Shown piece after piece: positions 15,558 to 23,622 of a stretch of 35,612 bases of DNA (positions are counted from its first letter, which is position 1; every line of letters starts with the position of its first letter). The notes under the pieces were generated by a model. It did no database searches. It had not been told where the DNA came from and worked only from the letters and a program-made list of their open reading frames with translations. Source of the stretch: Akkermansiaceae bacterium. GTDB lineage: Bacteria > Verrucomicrobiota > Verrucomicrobiia > Verrucomicrobiales > Akkermansiaceae. The position numbers were made by a program, and so were the translations under genes. The stretch spans positions 1-35,612 of the forward strand of contig CANLKN010000035.1 in NCBI GenBank assembly GCA_947491475.1, in the 5' to 3' direction.

Positions 15558-17387
15558 TCAATCTTCCAGATAGAAAAGCAGGTCGCTGAGGGTGTCGAGA
15601 ATGGTGCGCAGTTGATTCCAGTCCCGCGCATCGATGGCCACGGGGATGGCGGCGAGGCTGGTGTGGATGGCGGCGGCATCGGTTTCCGGCACGCCTTGAT
15701 CGAGAAGTTTGCCAGCGCGGTTACGCAGGCTCTTGGCGGAGGCGAGCAATGCGGAGGAGTTCGCCGGTCCCTCGTTTTCTGGAGCGGATAGATCGACGGA
15801 TTCTCCGTCATACTCCGAAGTGAATTCGTCGTCCTCATCTTCGGCTTCCTCATCATCTTCTGAAAATGCGGCGTCCTGTTCTTCGAAAAGAGCGGCGAGA
15901 TTAGTGCGGGCGGCATCGAGATTGATCCGATGTTGACCGGCGGTATCGATGGTGACGGACTTGGCCAGCCCGGTGCGTTTTTCGGTGGCCGTGGCGGTGA
16001 GCAAGCCGTTCAGATCGATGTGGAACTGGACGATGATTTCGTTACCGGCGGGCACATCGGAGAGCCCGGTGACCATGAACTCACCGATGCTGAGGTTCTC
16101 GGAGGGGTCATCGCTTTCACCCTGGTAAACCTGAACTTCGACCTTCTCCTGGAAATCTACCTGGGTGGTGAACAGGTCGGCCTTGGTGACCGGCAACGGT
16201 GTGCCACGACGGACAACCGGGCAGCAGCCGAGGATTCTCCCCATGAAATCATGACCGACCACGGCGAGCACGCTGTAGGTGTGGGCGGAAATATCGACCA
16301 GAATCGCCGGAGTCGGTTGCCCGGCAAGGGTGGCTCCCTGAATGGCCGCCCCCATGGCAACGACCAGATCCGGGTTGATTTCATGGCGGGGTTCCATGTC
16401 GAGAGTCCGCATCAGCAGCTCCTGCACCGCAGGGGTGCGGGTGGCACCACCGACGAGCATGATCTTATCGAGTTGGTGCGCGGTGATACCGGCGTCGGCA
16501 ATCGTGCGCTGAACACAGTCGAGCGTTTTCACCAACCACGGATCAATCAGTTGTTCGTAGTCATAACGGGAGATCTCGGTTTCAAGGTGGCTGGCAGGGG
16601 TGAGATATTCTTCCCGGACGGTGGCGAATGGTTCGTCAGACAGGTGGATTTTGGCGATTTCCATGGCGCTCTTGAGGCGACGGTGTGCGGCAGCGGGCAG
16701 GGAGTCCGCGTGTTTTTCCCGCAAGCGTTCCTCGCCCAGATTGGTGAGTGCTTCGTCGAAATCATCTCCTCCGAGGTGGATGTCACCATGGCTGGCACGG
16801 ACCTCGACGATGCCGTTTTCGACACGCACCACAGATACATCGAAGGTGCCTCCCCCGAGGTCATAGACAAGAAGGGTTTCATTTTCCGAAGTGTCGGATT
16901 GGCCCGCTCCATAAGCGAGAGCCGCAGCGGTGGGTTCATTGATGATGCGCAGAACCTCCAGTCCGGCGAGACTGCCGGCGTCCTGAGTGGCCAGACGCTG
17001 GCGCTCGTTGAAAAAGGCGGGAACCGTGATGACCGCCTGGGTGACAGACCTGCCGAGGTGGGCTTCGGCGGCTCGCTTGAGTTCGCCGAGAATCAATGCG
17101 CTGATTTCCTCCGGCCGGTAGGATTTTCCAACCAGCTCGGCGGTGGCGTCGGTGCCCATGAGCCGCTTGATCGAGAGAACCGTGTTTTCCGGGGCGGAGA
17201 TGGCTTGGTTCTTTGCCGCTTGGCCGACGACCAGCTTGCCGGTGGGATCGATGCCGACGACGCTGGGCATCGTAAGCTGGCCATTCACCGGAATGACCGT
17301 GAGCTTGCCGTCCTGGGCGACGGCGACAGAGGAGTTGGTGGTCCCGAGATCGATACCGATGACGAGTGGCGGGAAGTTCTGGTTCAT
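15558..17387 (-). CDS. Hsp70-family chaperone (DnaK-like, specialised)
   Basis: The 609-residue protein has all ATPase landmarks of Hsp70: IGIDLGTTNSSVAV (10-23), VITVPAFFNERQR, INEPTAAALAYG, VYDLGGGTFDVSVV and LVGGATRTPAVQ. The substrate-binding part follows (VVRRGTPLPVTK, VQVYQGESDDPSENLSIG). The lid is short and interrupted by an acidic insert (about 509-531, rich in Asp/Glu), and the end is FYLED, not EEVD. It is therefore not the housekeeping DnaK. It is the last gene of a four-gene minus-strand operon, 27 bases after the GrpE-like gene. The arrangement recalls E. coli hscC, whose J partner genes are nearby. It probably acts in the cytoplasm on a narrow set of clients. Confidence 0.9.
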   Translation of the reverse strand: MNQNFPPLVIGIDLGTTNSSVAVAQDGKLTVIPVNGQLTMPSVVGIDPTGKLVVGQAAKNQAISAPENTVLSIKRLMGTDATAELVGKSYRPEEISALILGELKRAAEAHLGRSVTQAVITVPAFFNERQRLATQDAGSLAGLEVLRIINEPTAAALAYGAGQSDTSENETLLVYDLGGGTFDVSVVRVENGIVEVRASHGDIHLGGDDFDEALTNLGEERLREKHADSLPAAAHRRLKSAMEIAKIHLSDEPFATVREEYLTPASHLETEISRYDYEQLIDPWLVKTLDCVQRTIADAGITAHQLDKIMLVGGATRTPAVQELLMRTLDMEPRHEINPDLVVAMGAAIQGATLAGQPTPAILVDISAHTYSVLAVVGHDFMGRILGCCPVVRRGTPLPVTKADLFTTQVDFQEKVEVQVYQGESDDPSENLSIGEFMVTGLSDVPAGNEIIVQFHIDLNGLLTATATEKRTGLAKSVTIDTAGQHRINLDAARTNLAALFEEQDAAFSEDDEEAEDEDDEFTSEYDGESVDLSAPENEGPANSSALLASAKSLRNRAGKLLDQGVPETDAAAIHTSLAAIPVAIDARDWNQLRTILDTLSDLLFYLED

Positions 17388-17414
17388 GAGTGAATGGGCA
17401 TCGCAGTTGGAAAA

Positions 17415-18080
17415 TCAGCGGGCAGAAACGCGGGAAACCCGGACCTGGGCCGGGCGGACAAGCTGGTCGGATGCGGTATTCCTCCACCCTGGAAGGATCT
17501 CCACAAGCACCGTGTGGTCGGGTTTTTCCGGGTCCACGGTGGATTCGACGGCGGTCATGATGTTCGGATCAAAGGCGCGGTCCATGACATCCAGTCGCTC
17601 CAGACTTGCCCGTTGCATGGTGGCCGCAAGGTGACTGCGGAGAATGGAAACGGCATCCGCCTGCATTTCCCAGGCTTCTCTCCATGCTTCCACCTGTCGG
17701 CGTGCGCCCGGCCACCATGGATCGCGGGCTGCGGGCGGACGGGCAAATCCATGGGCCACACGGTCGATGCGGTCCGCAAGTTCCACCAGCGCCAGCGCGC
17801 CAGATTGCGGCAGCCCATCACATGGCGGCGACGCGGCGGATGTGATGGCCGGCAAATTGCGCACTGCCTTGTGAGTGTCGTTGGACGTGGCGGAGAGCGC
17901 GTCGAGCAGACCGCCGAAGTTTTTCAACACCTCGAGTACCCGCCGGTTGCCGCGACGGTTTTCCTCGGTGCTGGCAACGAGTTCCTCATGCAGTGCTTCA
18001 AGTGTGATTTCCGAATCCTCTTCCTCTTCGGAAAACTCCTCATCGTCGGGCATGTTCAATGAATCATTGGGTGGCATCAT
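17415..18080 (-). CDS. GrpE-like nucleotide exchange factor
   Basis: The start at 18080 gives 221 residues. The N-terminus is strongly acidic (PDDEEFSEEEEDSE). Helical segments follow (ALHEELVASTEENRRGNRRVLEVL), with a middle predicted to be flexible. The last 65 residues fit the GrpE beta-wing: LERLDVMDRAFDPNIMTAVES, then HTVLVEILPGWR and a terminal LVRPAQVRVSR, matching the family's 'FDP..HEAV', 'V..E...GY' and 'LRPA.V.V' positions. Its role would be ADP release from the Hsp70 encoded 27 bases downstream. It is more divergent than housekeeping GrpE, and the long central part (about 60-135) is unlike it. Identification rests mainly on the C-terminus and context. Confidence 0.75.
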   Translation of the reverse strand: MMPPNDSLNMPDDEEFSEEEEDSEITLEALHEELVASTEENRRGNRRVLEVLKNFGGLLDALSATSNDTHKAVRNLPAITSAASPPCDGLPQSGALALVELADRIDRVAHGFARPPAARDPWWPGARRQVEAWREAWEMQADAVSILRSHLAATMQRASLERLDVMDRAFDPNIMTAVESTVDPEKPDHTVLVEILPGWRNTASDQLVRPAQVRVSRVSAR

Positions 18081-18105
18081 GGGATGGAAAATAGAGATGG
18101 AAATT

Positions 18106-18432
18106 TCACTTCGATTGTTCCCGCAGGGCGGCGTTGGCGCAACCATGCAGGAAGGTGCGGAATGCGTCCGCTCCAGGCGGTTTCATTTTTCCGGGAAGCC
18201 GGGCAAAATCCTCCAGAGCCCGCAACGGACCGATCCGCTCCGACGGCAGGTGAAACAACAGCCAGTGGCGACGGTCGGCGGCAGTCCGCGTCGCCTGATA
18301 GGCCTCCTGGATGACCTGGAATTCGCGCGGCCGGTGCTCCGGCGGATAGCGGCGCAGTAAATTCTGATAGGCCGCGCGCACTTCTTCATCGGTGGTATCC
18401 ACCGGCACATCGAGGACGAGAAACGGGTTCAT
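18106..18432 (-). CDS. J-domain-like protein lacking the HPD motif
   Basis: The 108-residue protein starts MNPFLVLDVPVDTTDEEVRAAYQNLLRRY, which matches helices I and II of a J domain. FQVIQEAYQ matches helix III. At the turn between them, where J proteins have His-Pro-Asp, residues 30-32 are Pro-Pro-Glu (YPPEH). HPD is required to stimulate Hsp70 ATPase in canonical J proteins, so this one is either a J-like protein with an altered mode or a non-stimulating adaptor. The C-terminal half (LLFHLPSERIGPLRALEDFARLPG) is unlike known zinc or client domains. Stop and start spacing to both neighbours is very short (25 and 4 bases), so it belongs to the chaperone operon. Confidence 0.75.
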   Translation of the reverse strand: MNPFLVLDVPVDTTDEEVRAAYQNLLRRYPPEHRPREFQVIQEAYQATRTAADRRHWLLFHLPSERIGPLRALEDFARLPGKMKPPGADAFRTFLHGCANAALREQSK

Positions 18433-18436
18433 AATG

Positions 18437-21100
18437 TTAGAAAAGATCGATCTGGCGGGGATCAGGAGCGGATTTTTTCGCGCTTTTTTTCGCCTTTGCG
18501 GTTTTTGCGGAACGAGAGGGGCCGAATGCGGCGGTGAGAGCCAGGATGGCCATATCAAGATTCTTCTTCTTCACGCCCATGCCTAACAAAATCTGACGAA
18601 TGGTCTCCACCGCCACGTCGTCTCCGTTGATAATGGCGACCTTGAGGTCGTCCATGTACCGGTCCGGAGACAATATGCCGCTAGTGTGGGGTTCTTCATC
18701 TTCATCGTCATCCCATATATCGTCATCATCCCATGTGTCATCGTCCCCGTCGTCGTCTTCATCGAAGAAGCTGCCGAAGGGCTGTTGAAAACTCCCGTTC
18801 TTGATAGCCTTTTGCAACTCCCTTGCCCGCGCCGCAATCGCGGGAAGCCCTGCGGCCTCCGCGTCGGCAATGATGGATTTCAGGTATTTGGGGTGATTCC
18901 GGGGTTCTCCGGAGTCGCAAAGCAGACTTGCCAAGCGGAGACGCGGATCCGTTTTTTTCGAACCGCAACTCACCTGTTGGTGAAGCGCATTGGCAATGTC
19001 CCGGGACACCAACGCAATGGCATGAGAGGCGGTCTCCGAGGCCCCTTTCTTGAGGGCATTAATTCCGTCAAGTGTTTCCAGCAAACCCGCCGGGTCAGCC
19101 TGGAGTTGGCCGGGAGCCACCAAATACCCCAGAGCCTTCAGGAGCCGGTCACTGGCAGCTTTCGTGTGTTTCCATCCCCAGCCGGAGATGTAACTGGTGA
19201 AATTCATAATCCGCAGCATTTCAAGCAGGGACTTCCATGTGCATTCGGATGAAGACCTGGCCACGGTCCATGCCCGCTCCCATTCCTTACGGGGTGGCAC
19301 ACCATAGACGGACGCCAGCGTGATGGCAAAAAACAAGCGAACCAGACCCGAGGGAGCCATCGCGACGGAATCCGCCTCCGCCTGTGTGCCGGTCTCGGAC
19401 TCCTGCTCCAACAACGACCGCCGGACCCGCGCCATCCAGCGACTGAGCATGTAGTGACCGCTTGGCGCGTTTTCTAACAATGGATCGATCGCCGCCCACA
19501 AGTCTGCGGTTGAGGCACCCTTGCTACCGACCTCCCGCACCCGCAGAACTAAAGCAATCACGATCCTTTCCTTGATCGCCTTATCAAGTGGATCCAGAGC
19601 CAGCGCGGTTTGCAGCATGGTGATGCCTTTGGGATAACTCTTGCGGGCAATGGCACGGTCCCCGGCAAGAATTAGGATGCCTTTGTTGCGGGGGAATTTT
19701 TCCACCAGATCGTCCAGCATCTTGTTGCTCCGCTTGGTGTCGTCCTGCCTGATCAAAAGAGACACCAAGCCAAGCCACGCACCCTCATTCGCCTCATCGG
19801 ACTCAATGGCTTTCTCATAGGCCTTGACTGCCTTGGCCGCGCTCTTACGCACCTCAGAGCCGTCAAAATCGAACGGGTTGCTCAGCTCGCCTGGTTTTCC
19901 CAAGGCGTCGCCAAGCCATTGCCATGCCAGCGAGTCACGCTGCCGATCCGGCCCATGACATCTTTGCCACAGATCAATGACCATCCGCCAGCATCGATCC
20001 AATTCGCCGTGTGGCATCTCACCATTTTCCGCGACACACATCGAGCGCAAAACCGCCAGCACCGACTTGGGAAAGTGAGAATTGGTCTTCGCCCGCTCAT
20101 TGCCGAATCGCAGGTAAAATTTTTCAGAATCCGACCAATCATCCTGATTCATGCGGGCATGGGATGGCAGGATCGCATCCGTCAAAAGAGCCGGTAATCC
20201 GGAAACAACGGACGGAAACGAATCTTTCATGCCAGCCGCCAGATCATCGAACGCCTGGATTCGCCTGCCCGCCTTCCATGAGGCGGAGGCGCTTAAAATC
20301 GGTGCCGCCCACGCTGCTGGCTGACCGGTGACCGCCAAATAAAACGGAATCGTGGCGGTGGCCGGTGCCGGGCGCGCACCCGCGACCAGATCCGGGGCCA
20401 AGGACGCCGCCGCCCGCGCCAAAGCCCCAGTGGGTGGCAATTGCCCGAAACACTGGCGGGAAGTTTCACGATCATCCTCGAAAACACAGCGCACGCCGCG
20501 CAGGAAAATCCGCCACTGCCAGAAAACCGACTGCCTCGGCAGGTCACGCAGGGCATGTTTTGCCTCCTCCCACCGTCCGTCACCGGTCGCGGCACATGCG
20601 GCGCGCACCGCCTTCAACTCCGCGGCCAACCGCGCGGCCTGCGCGTCAGCGCCCTCATCATCCGTCACAAACCCATCCGTCACCAGCAAATCGACAGCTC
20701 CCTGATCCGCAGGTGAAACAACAAGCGCCTTCATCAATGCCTCGTCCGCCCTCAACGCGGCCTCCCACCATCCCACCTTACCGGAATCCTTCAGCGCAGC
20801 CACCTGACGCTTGCTTGTCGGCGCGGCCATTTCCGCCCGCAGCATGGCCATTGTATCCGCCGGGGCAAAAGTTGCCAGATAGGTCATCACTGTTTCCGCA
20901 TCCTTGACCAGCCCTTTGCCAAGCATATCGCGCACCAATCCCACATTCGCCCGGATGAGTAAAACCAGATACCGCCCGCGGTCCTTCTTGCACAATTCCT
21001 TGGCCGCATCCCGCGCTTTTCTCCAAAGCCCCGCCTCTATCAACTGAAGCACCCGCGCACCTTCAGAATCGTTTGCAAACTCCTTTGGATTTCCACTCAT
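18437..21100 (-). CDS. Large helical-repeat (TPR-like) protein of the chaperone operon
   Basis: The 887-residue protein is first in the operon. It is largely alpha-helical, and several stretches look like tetratricopeptide repeats (WRKARDAAKELCKKDRGRYL near 27; AVKAYEKAIESDEANEGAWL near 425; YPKGITMLQTALALDPLDKA near 485). There is no signal peptide or membrane segment. Near the C-terminus is an extreme Asp-rich run with WDDDDIWDDDED (DNA about 18691-18768). A Lys/Ala tail (KTAKAKKSAKKS) follows, and the last residues are RQIDLF. It is probably a client-recruiting scaffold for the Hsp70; this is inference from context. No enzyme motif was found. The next gene starts 4 bases after its stop. 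Confidence 0.75.
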   Translation of the reverse strand: MSGNPKEFANDSEGARVLQLIEAGLWRKARDAAKELCKKDRGRYLVLLIRANVGLVRDMLGKGLVKDAETVMTYLATFAPADTMAMLRAEMAAPTSKRQVAALKDSGKVGWWEAALRADEALMKALVVSPADQGAVDLLVTDGFVTDDEGADAQAARLAAELKAVRAACAATGDGRWEEAKHALRDLPRQSVFWQWRIFLRGVRCVFEDDRETSRQCFGQLPPTGALARAAASLAPDLVAGARPAPATATIPFYLAVTGQPAAWAAPILSASASWKAGRRIQAFDDLAAGMKDSFPSVVSGLPALLTDAILPSHARMNQDDWSDSEKFYLRFGNERAKTNSHFPKSVLAVLRSMCVAENGEMPHGELDRCWRMVIDLWQRCHGPDRQRDSLAWQWLGDALGKPGELSNPFDFDGSEVRKSAAKAVKAYEKAIESDEANEGAWLGLVSLLIRQDDTKRSNKMLDDLVEKFPRNKGILILAGDRAIARKSYPKGITMLQTALALDPLDKAIKERIVIALVLRVREVGSKGASTADLWAAIDPLLENAPSGHYMLSRWMARVRRSLLEQESETGTQAEADSVAMAPSGLVRLFFAITLASVYGVPPRKEWERAWTVARSSSECTWKSLLEMLRIMNFTSYISGWGWKHTKAASDRLLKALGYLVAPGQLQADPAGLLETLDGINALKKGASETASHAIALVSRDIANALHQQVSCGSKKTDPRLRLASLLCDSGEPRNHPKYLKSIIADAEAAGLPAIAARARELQKAIKNGSFQQPFGSFFDEDDDGDDDTWDDDDIWDDDEDEEPHTSGILSPDRYMDDLKVAIINGDDVAVETIRQILLGMGVKKKNLDMAILALTAAFGPSRSAKTAKAKKSAKKSAPDPRQIDLF

Positions 21101-21227
21101 TCCCCTCGCGGAGCGAACTGTGAGTTCCAGAGAGAATCAAGCTTGAATTGAAACACCCATCACTCACCGGTTTCCTCATTACCGGTTTGCTCTTGCCTAG
21201 GCAAACCCGTCATTTAAACTGGTCATC

Positions 21228-21302
21228 GTGAAAACAATCAATGCGACGGAATTCAGAGGAAATCATCCCAAGCTTCTCGATAAAATCCAGCACTCGTCGT
21301 GA
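21228..21302 (+). pseudogene. Possible Phd/YefM-type antitoxin start, truncated
   Basis: A GTG frame encodes 24 residues, beginning VKTINATEFRGNHPKLLDKI, then stops. This resembles the N-terminal strand and helix of Phd/YefM antitoxins (typically M..I.ATEFR....LLD.V). No DNA-binding remainder or toxin gene follows, because zwf starts 48 bases downstream. It is best read as a decayed fragment; chance similarity cannot be excluded at this length. Confidence 0.35.
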
Positions 21303-21349
21303 ATCCGGCCATTCAAACTGACCTCAGCATCTCAGCATTTCCCCCCCTC

Positions 21350-22879
21350 ATGAACCCCTTCCGCGAAGATCTCGTTGCCCGCTCGATGGCGGAGCCCTGC
21401 ACTGTTGTGATCTTCGGAGCTACTGGCGACCTCACACATCGCAAGCTCATCCCCGCTTTGTATAACCTGGCGGTGGATGGCGAATTGCCGACGGGAGTGA
21501 ACATCATCGGTTTCGCACGTCGCGAAAAATCCGACGCCGAGTTCCGCGCTGGCTTGGCCGGGATCAACCAAAACGTTTCACGCTCCGGCCATGATGATTG
21601 CGTTTGGAACTCATTCATCGAAACCGTGAGTTATCATCAATCCGAGTTCACGGATGAGGCGGGATACCGCAGCCTAGCAGATAAACTCGATGCGATCGAT
21701 ACCGCACGCGGCGGCAAAGGGAATCGTTTGTTTTACATTGCCTCCGCACCTGAGTTCTTCGATGAAATTCTCATTCATCTCAAAAACGCCGGACTCAACC
21801 AAGCGGGGGAGGGGAGGTGGGCGCGGGTGATCGTTGAGAAACCCTTCGGAGCCGATCTCGCCACCGCGCGCCACCTCAATGAAGTGGTCAACGCCACTTT
21901 TGAGGAAAAGGACACCTATCGAATCGACCACTACCTCGGCAAGGAAACCGCGCAGAACCTGATGGTGCTGCGTTTCGCCAATGCCATCTTCGAGCCACTC
22001 TGGAACAGCAAACACATCAGCCACATCCAGATCACCTGCGCTGAAAATCTCGGCATGGAAGGCGGCCGCGGCGCTTATTATGATACCGCCGGAGCCCTGC
22101 GCGACATGGTTCAGAACCATCTGCTGCAACTGCTCAGTCTGGTGGCCATGGAACCGCCAACCGATCTAACCGCCGATGGCGTGCGCGACGAAAAAGTCAA
22201 AGTCATCCGTTCGCTGCGCAAGTGGGACACACTGGAAAAAGTCGCCGCCAACGTAGTGCGTGCCCAATACACCGCCGGCCACGTCGATGGCATTGCGGTG
22301 CCCGGCTACCGCGAGGAAGACCGCGTCAATCCGCAAACTGACACCGAGGCCTACGTGGCGGTTCGATTGCTCATCGACACCTGGCGCTGGAGCGGCGTGC
22401 CGTTCTACATCCGCATGGGCAAGCGTCTGCCGAAGAAATCCACCGAGATTTCCATTCACTTCAAGGACGCGCCCTGCGTGCTTTTCAACAAGCCGTGCAA
22501 TGGCATCCCCGGCGGAAACGTGCTGGTCATCCGCATCCAACCGGACGAAGGCATCTCGCTGCGCATGGTTTCCAAAATCCCCGGCAACAATCTGCGCCTC
22601 GAACCGGTGAAAATGGATTTCCACTATGCCACCAGTTTCGGCAAAACCAGCCCGGAAGCCTACGAACGACTTTTGTTGGATGCCATCGCCGGGGACGCCA
22701 CCCTCTTCGCCCGCCGCGACGAAGTGGAGGAGGCATGGAAGTTCATCGACCCCATCGAGCACGCCTGGCACCAATCGGCCCCCCCGCCGCCAATGGCCGC
22801 ATTCACCGCCGGCAGCTGGGGCCCCAAGGAAGCCGACGAACTCCTCGCCCAAGACGGCAACCAGTGGCGGCGGCTGTAG
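21350..22879 (+). CDS. zwf: Glucose-6-phosphate dehydrogenase
   Basis: The 509-residue enzyme oxidises glucose-6-phosphate to 6-phosphogluconolactone with NADP+ or NAD+, the entry to the oxidative pentose-phosphate pathway. The nucleotide-binding GATGDL is at 23-28, EKPFG at 163-167, and the signature RIDHYLGKE at 191-199. The catalytic-base histidine is in DMVQNHLLQ. C-terminal IRMGKRLPKK and EAYERLLLDAIAGD are typical. I used the ATG at 21350; the frame also opens at GTG 21299, which would add 17 residues overlapping the antitoxin fragment. It stands alone on the plus strand without gnd or pgl. RpiB activity is encoded 9 kb upstream. Confidence 0.96.
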   Translation: MNPFREDLVARSMAEPCTVVIFGATGDLTHRKLIPALYNLAVDGELPTGVNIIGFARREKSDAEFRAGLAGINQNVSRSGHDDCVWNSFIETVSYHQSEFTDEAGYRSLADKLDAIDTARGGKGNRLFYIASAPEFFDEILIHLKNAGLNQAGEGRWARVIVEKPFGADLATARHLNEVVNATFEEKDTYRIDHYLGKETAQNLMVLRFANAIFEPLWNSKHISHIQITCAENLGMEGGRGAYYDTAGALRDMVQNHLLQLLSLVAMEPPTDLTADGVRDEKVKVIRSLRKWDTLEKVAANVVRAQYTAGHVDGIAVPGYREEDRVNPQTDTEAYVAVRLLIDTWRWSGVPFYIRMGKRLPKKSTEISIHFKDAPCVLFNKPCNGIPGGNVLVIRIQPDEGISLRMVSKIPGNNLRLEPVKMDFHYATSFGKTSPEAYERLLLDAIAGDATLFARRDEVEEAWKFIDPIEHAWHQSAPPPPMAAFTAGSWGPKEADELLAQDGNQWRRL

Positions 22880-22984
22880 CGGAGCGTCGATGGTCTCCGC
22901 ACTTTTTCCCGAAGGTGAAGCGCCAAGCGCCCATTTGGTTACACATCCACACTTGGCAAGGTTGATAACCCGAGCAAAAGCGAA

Positions 22985-23368
22985 TCATTTGAGCCCGCAT
23001 GCGGCAGACAGTCGGTGCCGATTTTGTGCGAAGAGCCGGTAGGCGGAATCAAAGATCCACCGGCAGCCCGGCAGGACGGAAAACAGATACAAAGGCGTGG
23101 TCCACCAGATGCGCCGCATTGCATATCGATAAGCGTCCGCGCCCGCCAGATGCGTGCCATCCGTCAAAAGCAGGCGAAGGTCGTCCAGCAGGATTACCGG
23201 TGGCAGCTTGAGCTTTTCCATCACCCATGGTTCCTGCAATGCGGCGATGCCGAACCCGCGCCGCCGCAGTGCTTTTTCCCAGAACCAAACGCCGCGGCGA
23301 CAAAATCCGCAGGAATCATCGTAGAGAATCCAACCTGCCGAAAGCTTGTTTTCCCCAAACGCTTTCAT
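22985..23368 (-). CDS. DCC-family thiol-disulfide oxidoreductase-like protein
   Basis: The ATG at 23368 gives 127 residues (MKAFGENKLSAGW). The N-terminal WILYDDSCGFCRRGVWF has the hallmark of the DCC/DUF393 family, with the CxxC pair at Cys20 and Cys23. A basic/aromatic middle (VWFWEKALRRRG) and ADAYRYAMRRIWWTTPLYLFSVLPG follow, the latter a hydrophobic segment seen in family members. The family has a thioredoxin-like fold; its substrate is unknown. It is convergent with zwf and faces away from the small ORF and coiled-coil gene on the other side, with a 250-base AT-rich upstream region. Confidence 0.85.
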   Translation of the reverse strand: MKAFGENKLSAGWILYDDSCGFCRRGVWFWEKALRRRGFGIAALQEPWVMEKLKLPPVILLDDLRLLLTDGTHLAGADAYRYAMRRIWWTTPLYLFSVLPGCRWIFDSAYRLFAQNRHRLSAACGLK

Positions 23369-23456
23369 TGCAAACGACCTCTCTGTTGCACGCTGCGGAT
23401 GATTCCTTCCACCTGAAGCACGCTCAACGGAACTATTTTTTAAAAAAAGCAGCAAT

Positions 23457-23484
23457 CTGATTTCTTAATTTTAAACTGATTTCT
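23457..23484. promoter_or_regulatory. Direct repeat in an AT-rich divergent region
   Basis: CTGATTTCT occurs at 23457-23465 and again at 23476-23484, 19 bases apart, close to two helical turns. It is embedded in AT-rich DNA that stands out from the GC-rich surroundings. A palindromic TTTTTTAAAAAA lies just before it (23436-23447). It lies between the DCC gene start and the rightward small ORF, so an operator or promoter role is plausible but unproven. Confidence 0.3.
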
Positions 23485-23622
23485 ATCCTGGCCACCTCCA
23501 TCCGCCAGTTGGACCGCGATTCGCAACAACTCGGCTCTGCCATCGAACACCTCCAGCAATTGCTTGTTTCCCTGCCGCAAACTCCGCCTCAGCACCAACC
23601 CGCCAACCCACCCGATAGATGA
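23461..23622 (+). other. Start-less small ORF coupled to the downstream gene
   Basis: An open frame of 53 codons contains a convincing amphipathic helix (SIRQLDRDSQQLGSAIEH, then LQQLLVSL) and a Pro/Gln-rich tail. It ends in TGA overlapping the ATG of the next gene (ATGA). There is no ATG or GTG; CTG at 23476 or TTG at 23509 are the only likely starts. It is either a genuine small helical protein translated from a non-standard start, or the 3' end of a gene whose front was lost. Confidence 0.35.

Noticed and set aside
15930-17393. A 487-codon plus-strand open frame opposite the Hsp70 gene
   Set aside because: Hsp70 signatures on the minus strand are decisive; antisense open frames opposite dnaK-type genes are a common artefact.
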